Assembly: GCA_964633225.1 (NCBI GenBank)
Contig: CAZWFQ010000037.1
Coordinates: forward strand, 1-35,626
Length of the DNA stretch: 35,626 bases
From: JAKQIM01 sp964633225
GTDB taxonomy: Bacteria; Chloroflexota; Anaerolineae; Anaerolineales; UBA4823
Reading direction: 5' to 3'
How positions within the stretch are numbered: the stretch's first letter is position 1; each line of letters begins with the position of its first letter. Positions 1 through 8,279 of this stretch are shown one piece after another. Both the position numbers and the translations under genes were made by a program. Below the pieces are notes generated by a model that saw only the letters and a program-made list of their open reading frames with translations, had not been told where the DNA came from and searched no databases.

Positions 1-145
1 CCTCAATGCCAAGCCGGGTCAGGCGGTCTACATCCATTGGGCCGAACTCCATGAAGCACATTCCATTTTCACGCACCAGGCGATTTTTCCAGGTTCTTTC
101 AGGCAATTGCTGGTGCAAGAAAGACCCCATTGCTTTTGGAATCAT
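1..145 (-). CDS. Unrecognised protein, N-terminal fragment (cut by window edge)
   Basis: Only the first 48 codons are inside the window; the gene runs off the left end. The start ATG at 145-143 is preceded by an AAGGGA ribosome binding site five bases upstream, and the gap to the preceding 421-aa gene is only 18 bp, so it is the third gene of the PanB-like operon. The visible residues begin MIPKAMGSFLHQQLPERTW and contain no motif I can assign. Co-transcription with a ketopantoate hydroxymethyltransferase-like gene suggests a metabolic enzyme, but that is inference. Confidence 0.7.
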   Translation of the reverse strand, partial: MIPKAMGSFLHQQLPERTWKNRLVRENGMCFMEFGPMDVDRLTRLGIE

Positions 146-163
146 GTTTGTCCCTTTTCTTTA

Positions 164-1429
164 TTATTTGTGTAGGTTTTGGGCCGCCACGAAAGACAGA
201 CCATGTTCAGTAAGCGCCCAGGCGGTATTATTGCAGGCATCAAATTTGTCTAAGAAGTTGGTCTGCATGTGCTCCATATCGCCGGTTTCAATGATCTCTG
301 TTTTATCGCGGAAGTAATCCAGGATGTCTGATGGATGAGCACGCGCACTGTCCACGTCTGGATCGCCGCCTTCGTGTTTGGCCGAAATGTTGGCGATGTG
401 GTCGGCTACTTCCACCAGGTCTGCGCGGCGGTTGTAAGGCTGCCGGACGATGCTCTTCCAGGTTTCAGTGATGTGGTGTTCAAAGCGCACAACTTCCTCA
501 AAGCCCAATTGTTTGCGGAATTGTGCCGTGATTTCGAGAGTTTCGTTATTGACCGAGTTACTCCAGTTAAACCCGATCAATGGGCATGTGCCATCATCGC
601 GCGAGAAGAGTTTGGCGCCAAGCAGGGTCCACAAACCAGCATAGGGATTGTCATTGCCCATGAAAACCGAAATCTTGAATTCGATGTCCACTCCGATGCT
701 GTGCAAGAGATAGCCCAACAGGACTGTTCCGGGGTTAACGTTCAGCACCTGGCGCACACCATAATTGGTGTAGAAATACAGAAATTCATCCAGCCATTTC
801 AAAGGATAATGGTTGGGCTGTCCAACACCGCCAAAATACCCTGTGATGGTTGCTGGCCCACCCAGGTGAACATTGGATCCATCGGTGCCTTTCGTATCCA
901 GGGTCTCTACATAGCTAGCGCCGATGATTTGCATAGCGGCCGCAAAAGCAGGCAAGTCTCCGTCTGCTTCCTGCTCTTTCATTTTGCGTACCTTGATGAA
1001 GCGACCTGGCATAAGTACGCCCTGTTCAATGGCCCTTTTGGCGGCAGCAATTACCCAGGGGAAATATTGGCAGGCGCTGACCTCCAGCGTAACGGCAAAC
1101 TCGTCACAGAAAGTCGTTGTGGTGGCTTTAGCCCCGAGAACTTTTTGCCGGTAATCTGCTACGCTTATGAAGGCGTTGTTCTTGCGCTGATCTTCCAGCC
1201 ACTTAAGGTCAGCCAGGTATTCTGGTTTGGTTGCTTCAACTTTTTTGAGCAGAGCTGGCAGTTGGCCGGCGGCCTCAGCCTTTTGATTGATCTCTTCTGG
1301 GGTACCATACTTGGCAACCACAGCTAGGAAATCATTGATTACTTTAGTGTCGGGATTTAGTAAGACCTGATTAATGGCATCTAGCCGATCGGGTGGAACT
1401 TTGAGGCGCTGGCGAATATCGCTGTTCAT
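164..1429 (-). CDS. Unrecognised conserved-looking 421-aa cytoplasmic protein in a PanB operon
   Basis: A complete 421-residue reading frame starting at 1429 with an AAAGGAG site seven bases upstream. It begins 12 bp after the panB-like stop, so translation is probably coupled within one operon. No signal peptide or membrane segment is visible. The first 100 residues look helical and charged. The middle (about residues 105-300) alternates hydrophobic strands with glycine-rich turns such as GGPATITGYFGG and NVNPGTVLLGYLLHSIGVD, compatible with an alpha/beta or TIM-barrel enzyme. A histidine-rich FEHHITETWK stretch near residue 320 is a candidate active-site or metal-binding segment. I do not recognise the family. 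The long open frame on the opposite strand (335-1327) is a shadow. Confidence 0.85.
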   Translation of the reverse strand: MNSDIRQRLKVPPDRLDAINQVLLNPDTKVINDFLAVVAKYGTPEEINQKAEAAGQLPALLKKVEATKPEYLADLKWLEDQRKNNAFISVADYRQKVLGAKATTTTFCDEFAVTLEVSACQYFPWVIAAAKRAIEQGVLMPGRFIKVRKMKEQEADGDLPAFAAAMQIIGASYVETLDTKGTDGSNVHLGGPATITGYFGGVGQPNHYPLKWLDEFLYFYTNYGVRQVLNVNPGTVLLGYLLHSIGVDIEFKISVFMGNDNPYAGLWTLLGAKLFSRDDGTCPLIGFNWSNSVNNETLEITAQFRKQLGFEEVVRFEHHITETWKSIVRQPYNRRADLVEVADHIANISAKHEGGDPDVDSARAHPSDILDYFRDKTEIIETGDMEHMQTNFLDKFDACNNTAWALTEHGLSFVAAQNLHK

Positions 1430-1441
1430 GTTTTGGCTCCT

Positions 1442-2296
1442 TTAATCGAGCATACCCAATAACTCGTCATACTCTTCATCGGGCATTGTGAACCAGTTTT
1501 CAGGCTGGGGGAAGGTGTGTTGTGTAACTTCTTGGGCGTATTGTTTCAGACCATTTAGAATCACTTCGCCAGCATTTCCAAACTGCTTGGCCATGCGCGG
1601 CTTGAAGCGCGGGTATAGACCAAACATGTCGTGGTAGATCAATAATTGACCATGGGCATGGGGTCCAGAGCCAAGGCTCATGATAATGCAGTTCTCGGCT
1701 CGCTCAGTGATCAGCTTACATAACCGATCTGGGACCATTTCAAGCAAGATCATGAATGCTCCCGCCTGTTCGAGAGCCTTGGCATCGTCAACAATTTTCT
1801 TGGCTTGGGCCGCTCCCTTGCCTTGCACGCGGAAACCGCCTAAAGAACTGACGCTTTGTGGGGTAAGCCCTAAATGACCAACGGCTGGAATGCCTGCCCG
1901 CACGATACCCTGAATGCGATCTGCCATTTCTGCGCCACCCTCCAGCTTAATCGAATCGCAGCCAGCCTCAGCCATGAAACGCCCCGCGTTACGGATGGCA
2001 CTCTCGACGCTGGGTTGGTAGCTCATGTAGGGCATATCTCCCACCAGCCACACATTGGGCGCACCGCGTCTCACGGCTTGAGAATGGCGGATCATATCCT
2101 CCATCGTTACGGGGAGTGTGCTCTCGTACCCCAACATTGTCATTCCCAGGCTGTCGCCGACAAGGATAACATCAATGCCTGCTTCATCTTGGAGATAAGC
2201 TGTCGGGTAATCGTAACAGGTCAACCAGGTGATTTGTTCACCTTCAGCAACTTTCTTAAAAAGCCTAGGGAGAGTCATTTTCTTGCGGTCAGTCAT
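1442..2296 (-). CDS. panB: 3-methyl-2-oxobutanoate hydroxymethyltransferase (PanB family)
   Basis: Ketopantoate hydroxymethyltransferase transfers a one-carbon unit from 5,10-methylene-tetrahydrofolate to 2-oxoisovalerate, the first committed step of pantothenate and CoA synthesis, in the cytoplasm. The 284-residue length fits the family. Visible motifs are VGDSLGMTMLG (Asp48) and VGDMPYMSY (Asp87), KLEGG (Glu119) for metal binding, GHLGLTPQSV, and LEMVP with the catalytic-type Glu186. The start at 2296 has a strong AAGGAGG site. panC and panD are not adjacent; instead two unrecognised genes follow in the same operon, which leaves open a paralogue acting on another 2-oxoacid. Family assignment is firm, exact substrate less so. 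Confidence 0.92.
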   Translation of the reverse strand: MTDRKKMTLPRLFKKVAEGEQITWLTCYDYPTAYLQDEAGIDVILVGDSLGMTMLGYESTLPVTMEDMIRHSQAVRRGAPNVWLVGDMPYMSYQPSVESAIRNAGRFMAEAGCDSIKLEGGAEMADRIQGIVRAGIPAVGHLGLTPQSVSSLGGFRVQGKGAAQAKKIVDDAKALEQAGAFMILLEMVPDRLCKLITERAENCIIMSLGSGPHAHGQLLIYHDMFGLYPRFKPRMAKQFGNAGEVILNGLKQYAQEVTQHTFPQPENWFTMPDEEYDELLGMLD

Positions 2297-2379
2297 TGCG
2301 TCCTCCTTGGAAATTTTGAGTGGGTCGATTGTTGCAGATGAGGTGGAGCAGGTTGATGGATATTCAGTTGTTTTGTTTC

Positions 2380-4173
2380 TTAATCGACAGTCAGTGTTTT
2401 GCTTAAGTTGCGCGGAAAATCGGGATCATAGCCGCGCGCGATGCTGAGGCGGTAGGAAAGCATTTGAAGGGGTAAGATGGCCGTGATGGGGCTAAATAGT
2501 TGCCCAGACTGCGGTAGAACGATCAAATCGGTGGCGTTGGCGCGCAGCCGGGCATCTTCTTCGCCGATTGCAACTGCTCGAGCGCCGCGGCATGTCACCT
2601 CATTGATCCCACTGACAATTAACGGAATATCGCCAGGCCCGGCCACAAATATGATTGGATATCCTTCTTGAACTGCAGAGAGGGGGCCATGCTTAAATTC
2701 AGTAGACAACATTCCTTCGCAATGCGCATAGGTCACTTCCTTGAGCTTCAGTGCGCCTTCGAGGGCAATTGGATAGGTGGACCCATATCCCAGGCAGTAC
2801 ATATCATTCCACCCCGCCAGGTGATTTTCCAGGCGAGCAATTTGTGGCTCGACAACAGCCAGGGTGTGTTCCATCAGGTCGGGCAAGCCAGCCAGGCTGG
2901 TGGCTGGAACATTGCCCATCTGGAGTGCCAGGTAAAGGAAGGCCACAAGTTGATTGGTGAAGGTTTTGGTGGCTGGCACACTAATTTCATAGCCGCAGGC
3001 CAGGGGAAGATAGCGTTCTGCTGCCACCCCAATGGATGAGCCAACTACGTTTACCAGGCTTAATGTACCCATGCCTTTCCGCTGCGACATCTCTAGGGCG
3101 TTGATCACGTCTTTGGTTTCGCCGCTTTGGCTGACAAAAACGCCAACATCTTGTGCGTTAAGGGTTGGGCCATATTGGACTATAAACTGCGGCGCCAAGA
3201 CAGGGATGGCGGGGCGCCCTGCCAGGCATGCCAGGTAGATGGCGCCCATCATGCAGGCATGGTAACTGGTGCCGCAGCCTATCAGGTACAGGTGGCGAGC
3301 GGATGCCATTCGCTCGACCATGGGCAATACGTTGGGTGAGTCTTCAAGTAGGCGGATCAATTCGCCTGCTACTGTTGGTTGTTCGTGGATCTCTTTGAGC
3401 ATGAAGTGAGGATATCCGCCCTTTTGAGCGGATTCCATGCTGTCATTAATGATCTCAATATCTCGCTCAACCAGGCTGCCGTCTTCCACTCGTCGGAGTT
3501 CAATCTGGGTTGCGCTGATAATGATGATTTCTCCATCCTGAACGCGCATGATACGGCGTGTGATGGGAAGAATAGACGGCAAATCTGACGAAACACAATT
3601 GGCACCATCGGCCAATCCTGCCACCAGGCCAGAGCCTTTTTTGAAGGCGTATAGCTTATCTTCACCAACGCGGCCAATGACAAAAGCATAGTCGCCAGCT
3701 AGATCTTTGTAGGCCAGGCGAATGGCTTCGACAAAATCGTGGCCACGGTTGACATAGCGCTCAACTGCATGAACACAAGTTTCGCCGTCGTTCATAGAAC
3801 GAACTACCATACCTTCTTCGATAAATTGCTGGCGAAGTTCAACATTGTTGACAACATTCCCGTTATGTGCGCCAACCATATCACCATCCGAATCGATATG
3901 CGGTTGGGCATTAATTTGCGATGGATTGCCAAAAGTAGCCCAGCGCAATTGTACGATCCCCCGGCTGCCGGTCATCTCGTCGAATTTCAGGCGAGCAGCT
4001 ACTTCATCAACTCTCCCGACATCTTTGCGCAGGGTGATTTCTCGACTATTTTTATGGAGTGTAGCACAGCCGACTGAATCGTACCCTCTATAAGACAGCC
4101 GTCGCCCCGCCTCAACGAGAATAGGACCTAATTGTTCTTCTTCTTTTGTTACAATACCGAAAATTCCACACAT
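2380..4173 (-). CDS. glmS: Glutamine--fructose-6-phosphate aminotransferase (isomerizing)
   Basis: GlmS makes glucosamine-6-phosphate from fructose-6-phosphate and glutamine, feeding UDP-GlcNAc and cell-wall synthesis. I place the start at 4173 (597 aa) rather than the upstream ATG at 4269, because the protein must begin Met-Cys-Gly-Ile-Phe: Cys2 becomes the N-terminal nucleophile of the glutaminase domain. A GAGG site lies five bases upstream of that ATG. The glutaminase half contains the RGYDSVG and NGNVVNN motifs; two SIS sugar-isomerase domains follow (SGETKDV, then GYGSTYPIALEGALKLKE), and the C-terminus PRNLSKTLTVD matches the family's conserved tail. The panB-like operon begins 83 bp downstream on the same strand. 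Confidence 0.96.
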   Translation of the reverse strand: MCGIFGIVTKEEEQLGPILVEAGRRLSYRGYDSVGCATLHKNSREITLRKDVGRVDEVAARLKFDEMTGSRGIVQLRWATFGNPSQINAQPHIDSDGDMVGAHNGNVVNNVELRQQFIEEGMVVRSMNDGETCVHAVERYVNRGHDFVEAIRLAYKDLAGDYAFVIGRVGEDKLYAFKKGSGLVAGLADGANCVSSDLPSILPITRRIMRVQDGEIIIISATQIELRRVEDGSLVERDIEIINDSMESAQKGGYPHFMLKEIHEQPTVAGELIRLLEDSPNVLPMVERMASARHLYLIGCGTSYHACMMGAIYLACLAGRPAIPVLAPQFIVQYGPTLNAQDVGVFVSQSGETKDVINALEMSQRKGMGTLSLVNVVGSSIGVAAERYLPLACGYEISVPATKTFTNQLVAFLYLALQMGNVPATSLAGLPDLMEHTLAVVEPQIARLENHLAGWNDMYCLGYGSTYPIALEGALKLKEVTYAHCEGMLSTEFKHGPLSAVQEGYPIIFVAGPGDIPLIVSGINEVTCRGARAVAIGEEDARLRANATDLIVLPQSGQLFSPITAILPLQMLSYRLSIARGYDPDFPRNLSKTLTVD

Positions 4174-4248
4174 ATTGACCTCGTGGCAATGATGTAATCT
4201 GATTTTCCTAACGATACTCGAAACTGTGAGGAAATTCCAGTAACGACT

Positions 4249-4290
4249 TACCCTATTTGTAATGGACATTTGTCCATTACAAATAGGGTA
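4249..4290. repeat. Perfect 42-bp palindrome upstream of glmS
   Basis: Two 20-base arms, 4249-4268 and 4271-4290, are exact reverse complements separated by TT. The left arm reads TACCCTATTTGTAATGGACA. It lies 76 bp upstream of the glmS start and 16 bp beyond the ferredoxin terminator hairpin. No T-run follows on either strand, so it does not look like a standard terminator. It could be an operator for a dimeric regulator, a stable hairpin in the glmS leader, or a remnant of a small palindromic element. Confidence 0.85.
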
Positions 4291-4305
4291 TAAATGTTAT
4301 CGTTT

Positions 4306-4356
4306 AAAAAACGCAGGTGAGATGGTGCGTTACCGCTTCACCTCACCTGCGTTTTT
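4306..4356 (-). terminator. Rho-independent terminator of the ferredoxin gene
   Basis: The 15-base arms at 4307-4321 and 4342-4356 are exact complements with core CGCAGGTGAG. Read on the minus strand the hairpin follows the ferredoxin stop codon by about 25 bp and ends in a run of six T. This is the textbook layout for intrinsic termination and separates the ferredoxin transcript from glmS. Confidence 0.88.
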
Positions 4357-4380
4357 GAAATCATTTAGAAGGTATCGGCT

Positions 4381-4566
4381 TTAGGCCTTGATGATGCATT
4401 CAACCGGGCACACCGCGACGCACTGCGGCGTGTCAAAGTGGCCAACGCACTCAACGCACGTGTTGGGGTCGATCACGTAGATATCGCCTTCGCTGATGGA
4501 CTCGGTCGGGCACTCGGGTAAGCAGGCACCGCAAGCGATGCATTCTTCTGTGATTTTCATTGCCAT
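4381..4566 (-). CDS. 2[4Fe-4S] ferredoxin (Allochromatium/YfhL-like type)
   Basis: A 61-residue electron-transfer protein carrying two [4Fe-4S] clusters. Cys9, Cys12 and Cys15 with Cys53 form one cluster; Cys37, Cys40 and Cys49 with Cys19 form the other. The second motif has eight residues between its second and third cysteines, the insertion typical of Allochromatium-type ferredoxins, and there is an extra Cys57. The start at 4566 has GGAG eight bases upstream; Met3 is a less likely start. It sits alone between dinB and its own terminator, so it is probably a single-gene transcript. The physiological partner cannot be told from the neighbourhood. Confidence 0.94.
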   Translation of the reverse strand: MAMKITEECIACGACLPECPTESISEGDIYVIDPNTCVECVGHFDTPQCVAVCPVECIIKA

Positions 4567-4676
4567 GGTTAATTCTCCTATTTACTGATCTTTGAAACAA
4601 CTAAACCCTATTTTATCTCGTTACTGAATACGTGTATAGGTTAATCAATCTGTCCGCAAGCGTCAAATGACAAATA

Positions 4677-5885
4677 TCACGTTTTATGGTTTCGTTTCGT
4701 CATGGTTCCTTGGTGCGAAATCAATTCACTAGCTCGTTTGATTACCGTATCACCATGGCGCTTACGGACAAGGTCGATTGCCGCCTGTAATTTGTGTGGT
4801 TCGTTGGATGTCTGATGCCATAAGCTCAACTGGCGGGTTTGATTTTGTAGATTGCTTACTCCTACGCCTAACAGGCGAACGGATTGGCCAGGTTTGTAGG
4901 CCTTTTCAAATAGTGCGAGTGCGGCCTGGAATATCTCTTCGTCCAAATTGCCCGGCTGGGGCAAAGTCACCTGGCGTGTAATCGTGTTGAAATTAGACCA
5001 GCGCACCTTGATCTTGACAGTGGCGCCGTAAAAATTTTCTTTCCGCAGGCGTTGAGCAACCCTGGATGCAAGAACGCGTAGGGTTTGCTTCAATTGTTGT
5101 TGATCGTTGATGTCATTTGTGAAGGTGGTTTCTTGGCTGATGGACTTGGTGTCGTGCTCGGTAAAGATTGGACTTTCGTCTATCCCCAGCGCCCTTGTGC
5201 TCAGCTCAGAGCCGAGTTTGCCAAGGCGTTTTTCCAGATCTTCCCTGGGCCAACGGACAATATCGCCAATCGTGTGGATGCCTAATTCTGCCAACCGAGA
5301 GGCAGTTTTGGGTCCAATGCCCCATAAGGCCACCGTTGGCAAGGGGGCCAAAAACGCCGCTTCTTCTCCTGGGGGAATGATGGTGATGGCTTTGGGCGGT
5401 GTATTGCCCCGGTGCATGGCCTTGCCAATATCTGTAGCGATCTTTGCTACCAGCTTATTGGTTGCGCCCCCCAGCGAACAAGGCAGGCCCAACTGGTTGA
5501 TGATCGTCTTTTGTAGGCATTTGGCCAGATCCAGGCTTGCATCTGGTAAATCGCTGACATCCAAAAAAGCTTCGTCAATTGAAATTTGTTCAACCAATGG
5601 CGTCAGGTTGAACAAGTGTTGCATAACCTGGCAAGACATTTCTTCATAGAGTTGGTGGCGGGCTGGAACAATGACTAGCTTTGGTATGAGCCGAACAGCC
5701 CGAGCCATTGGCATTGCAGACCGAATGCCGTGCTGCCTGGCAGCATATGAGCATGATGCAACCACGCCGCGTTCATCAGGCCTGCCTCCAACCGCAAATG
5801 CAATGTCATGCAGGGATGGGTTTCTTATCTCTTCAACGGAACAGAAGAAGGCGTCTAAATCCAGGTGCAGGATCTTGCGAGGCAT
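4677..5885 (-). CDS. dinB: DNA polymerase IV (Y-family translesion polymerase)
   Basis: DinB copies damaged DNA with low fidelity. The N-terminus LHLDLDAFF supplies the metal-binding Asp9 and the aromatic steric-gate residues, and ISIDEAFLDVS supplies Asp104 and Glu105. The thumb helix-hairpin-helix (LPTVALWGIGPKTASRLAELGI) and a little-finger domain follow. At 402 aa it is slightly longer than E. coli DinB, with a basic tail and no obvious clamp-binding motif. It starts 15 bp after the stop of the GyrA-C-like gene and ends the nine-gene minus-strand run. No LexA box is evident nearby. Confidence 0.95.
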   Translation of the reverse strand: MPRKILHLDLDAFFCSVEEIRNPSLHDIAFAVGGRPDERGVVASCSYAARQHGIRSAMPMARAVRLIPKLVIVPARHQLYEEMSCQVMQHLFNLTPLVEQISIDEAFLDVSDLPDASLDLAKCLQKTIINQLGLPCSLGGATNKLVAKIATDIGKAMHRGNTPPKAITIIPPGEEAAFLAPLPTVALWGIGPKTASRLAELGIHTIGDIVRWPREDLEKRLGKLGSELSTRALGIDESPIFTEHDTKSISQETTFTNDINDQQQLKQTLRVLASRVAQRLRKENFYGATVKIKVRWSNFNTITRQVTLPQPGNLDEEIFQAALALFEKAYKPGQSVRLLGVGVSNLQNQTRQLSLWHQTSNEPHKLQAAIDLVRKRHGDTVIKRASELISHQGTMTKRNHKT

Positions 5886-5900
5886 GGACTTTCCTTAGCC

Positions 5901-6941
5901 CTATGAGATAGCCGCGGCCACTACCGTATCGGCTCGCAAGGCCATGCAATTAACGCCTTGTACAACACCTTCTTTAGCTGGAATTTCGTTTGCTTTAAAG
6001 CGGATGATCTTTGAGAGACGCGAGATTAGAAAGATATCGGCATTATTGGATACTGTGTGGGCAGAGATCAAAGAGTCGGTATTCATGGCGATCTTCCCGC
6101 TACCGCCGGTTGATTTATTGGGAGCGAATCCGCTCATCATCCGGATGGTGCCTCGGCCAAGTGAGTCGATGAGGAAAACCTCACTTTCAGGCTGGACTGC
6201 GGTGATGGCAACCACTTCGTCTTCGTTTTCTAGCCGGATGCCTTGCCCGCCCTGGGGCGGAATGAGTTTTTCAGAGAACCGTATGGCACGACCATTTCGA
6301 GTAGCGATGAACAAATCGTCATCTCCTCCGGTCAGGCAGGCGGCTGCCAGCGGACCGAACTGGGCCAGGTTGAACATGCTGGCGCCCGCTTTCATATGCT
6401 CACCGAACACATGAAAGCGTAGATAGCGAACCATACCGCGTTGACTGACCAAAGCAATGGCTCCCTTGGCCTGGAATGGGAGTACAGCGATGGTTTTTTC
6501 ATTTGGATCAAGGGAGACCTTAGGTTTGAGGGTCTGTCCTCGCCCGTGCACACCTGATCCGGCTAGAAAACTCACCGGCAGACGGAAGGCACGTGCCTGG
6601 TTGGTGAACAAAATAACGCTTTGGCTTTCGTCCGCTGCGCATAGACATAATGGAGAGTCGTCGTCGGGAATTTCCAGGTCAAATACCCCCATGCCGCCAC
6701 GCCGCTGGCGCGCGTATAGGTTTCTGGGTGTACGCTTTGCCATGCCAAGAGCACTGATGGTGAGGATGTTGATCGTTGTGGGGGGCTCGTCTGGCTGGAG
6801 GTCTTCTCTGGCTAAGCTAGTTTGTTCTGAATCGGCTTGATCAAGCCTTCGATAGCTTGCAAGCTCTGCTTCCAGGGATTCGATATATGCGCGTATTTCT
6901 GGGGCAAGATTGTTCAGGTCTGGACGCTCGAATTTCATCAT
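5901..6941 (-). CDS. Stand-alone DNA gyrase/topoisomerase IV subunit A C-terminal domain protein
   Basis: The 346 residues correspond to the DNA-wrapping beta-propeller of GyrA/ParC without the breakage-reunion domain or catalytic tyrosine. After a short coiled coil (residues 15-33), a GyrA-box-like QRRGGMG sits at residues 79-85, with Met where a basic residue is usual. Repeated blades of the type FLIDSLGRGTIRM, FIATRNGRAIRF and FLISRLSKIIRF follow. The N-terminal 60 residues are linker-like. It starts nine bp after the permease gene and lies 15 bp before dinB. It could be a DNA-wrapping or gyrase-modulating protein; that role is inference. Either of two adjacent ATG codons could be the start. 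Confidence 0.85.
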   Translation of the reverse strand: MMKFERPDLNNLAPEIRAYIESLEAELASYRRLDQADSEQTSLAREDLQPDEPPTTINILTISALGMAKRTPRNLYARQRRGGMGVFDLEIPDDDSPLCLCAADESQSVILFTNQARAFRLPVSFLAGSGVHGRGQTLKPKVSLDPNEKTIAVLPFQAKGAIALVSQRGMVRYLRFHVFGEHMKAGASMFNLAQFGPLAAACLTGGDDDLFIATRNGRAIRFSEKLIPPQGGQGIRLENEDEVVAITAVQPESEVFLIDSLGRGTIRMMSGFAPNKSTGGSGKIAMNTDSLISAHTVSNNADIFLISRLSKIIRFKANEIPAKEGVVQGVNCMALRADTVVAAAIS

Positions 6942-6950
6942 GCATTCCTT

Positions 6951-8255
6951 TTATTCATATTTAAGTGCTGTAACGGGGATCATGGTGGCAGCCCTCAATG
7001 CCGGATAAAGCCCTGATAGAAGGCCTATGAGGGTAGCAAAAACTAACGCGAAGATTGGAAGCCACAAAGGGGTATACACTGCTGCTGTAGGGGGCATGCC
7101 ACCTTGTTCGGCGGCCTGGCCTGCCAGATATGATAAGGCCAATACATTGATCACTTGACCAGCACTCCAACCAAGTAGAATGCCTCCCAGGCCTCCAATA
7201 AAACCAATCCCAGCTGCTTCTCCCAAGAAGATGGATAACACATCTCTATTGGTTGCTCCAACCGCTTTCATCAAGCCGATCTCGCGTGTGCGCTCGAGGA
7301 TAGCCATTGCCATTGTATTGGCGATGCCGATGGCAGCTACTAATAGCGCAATGGCGCCGACTCCGCCAAAAATCACTTGTAAGATAAGAAAAAAACTGTT
7401 GATTCCCTGGACATAAGATTGGGGTGTGTAAGCTTGATAGCCTAATTGTGTGATTTGATCTGCAATGTCAAGCACCTGGTTCACATCTTCAACAACAACC
7501 AGGGCCTGGTTATAGCCGTCTTTTGCACGATTGATCCGTCGCCCCATGAACCATTCGTTATATACTGTGACATCGTTCAAGGGCATGTAAATGGACCAGT
7601 CTGCCTCACCGCCGGATTCTGCCAGGATACCCACAATACGCACCTGGTGGGTTTTGCGGATTTCGTTTCCTTGTTCATCCCATTTGATGATTACCAGTTT
7701 AATGGTTTGTCCAAGTAAATCGGGCGGTCCAGATTGTTCTTGGCCTGGTCGCCATTGCGGGTCATAAAATCCAGCTGAAACCATGACCCCAACAACAGCC
7801 GTACCTTTTTCGATGTTCACTGACCCTGCCTGTGCATCTACACCGAGGCTGCTGATATCTTGTGTGCCGACGCCAATAATGTTAGCATACGCTTCCATGC
7901 GGTTGTATTTCAACATGGCTCCGCCTTGCAAGTAATCGCGCGGAATGACAGCAGTGACCCCTGGAATTGCGGCAAGCTCAGCCAGTGACTCGTTGGTAAT
8001 TAACTTTACGTTCGCTTCGTCAGACCCACCCATATTGACGGCTTCGTAGTCGTAAAAAGGATAAACCTGAATTTGGGTCAAATCTCCGATGCCATACAGT
8101 TGTTGGGTGGCATTTTGCTGTAAGCCGATGGCTAACGAGACGAGAACAACCACTGCAGCTGTGCCAATGATGACACCCACAGCGGTCAAGGCTACCCGGG
8201 CTTTGCGGCGCCCGAGGTTATCCAGGATCAGTGTTAATAGATCATAGAAACGCAT
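6951..8255 (-). CDS. ABC transporter permease, MacB/FtsX type
   Basis: A 434-residue membrane protein with the MacB layout: one N-terminal transmembrane segment (about residues 20-45, ARVALTAVGVIIGTAAVV), a large extracytoplasmic MacB_PCD domain (to about 285), then three transmembrane helices of the FtsX domain containing the conserved ILERTREIGLMKAVGA loop that contacts the ATPase. It lies in one operon with an ATPase (10071-10805), a TIG/CARDB surface protein and a YIP1-like membrane protein. Such transporters usually work mechanically on envelope or exported substrates rather than importing solutes. No clear Shine-Dalgarno sequence precedes the ATG. Confidence 0.92.
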   Translation of the reverse strand: MRFYDLLTLILDNLGRRKARVALTAVGVIIGTAAVVVLVSLAIGLQQNATQQLYGIGDLTQIQVYPFYDYEAVNMGGSDEANVKLITNESLAELAAIPGVTAVIPRDYLQGGAMLKYNRMEAYANIIGVGTQDISSLGVDAQAGSVNIEKGTAVVGVMVSAGFYDPQWRPGQEQSGPPDLLGQTIKLVIIKWDEQGNEIRKTHQVRIVGILAESGGEADWSIYMPLNDVTVYNEWFMGRRINRAKDGYNQALVVVEDVNQVLDIADQITQLGYQAYTPQSYVQGINSFFLILQVIFGGVGAIALLVAAIGIANTMAMAILERTREIGLMKAVGATNRDVLSIFLGEAAGIGFIGGLGGILLGWSAGQVINVLALSYLAGQAAEQGGMPPTAAVYTPLWLPIFALVFATLIGLLSGLYPALRAATMIPVTALKYE

Positions 8256-8279
8256 AATAGACTTTGGCGCTTGGTGAGG

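Noticed and set aside
335..1327. 330-aa open frame on the plus strand
   Set aside because: It lies wholly antisense to the 421-aa operon gene, which has a good ribosome binding site and operon spacing; the antisense frame looks like a codon-usage shadow.
4174..4269. N-terminal extension of GlmS
   Set aside because: It would bury the obligatory Cys2 nucleophile of the glutaminase and would start inside the palindrome.
4174..4305. glmS ribozyme/riboswitch in the leader
   Set aside because: The leader is short, dominated by the palindrome, and I see no ribozyme-like core; a covariance-model search with the glmS ribozyme family would settle it.
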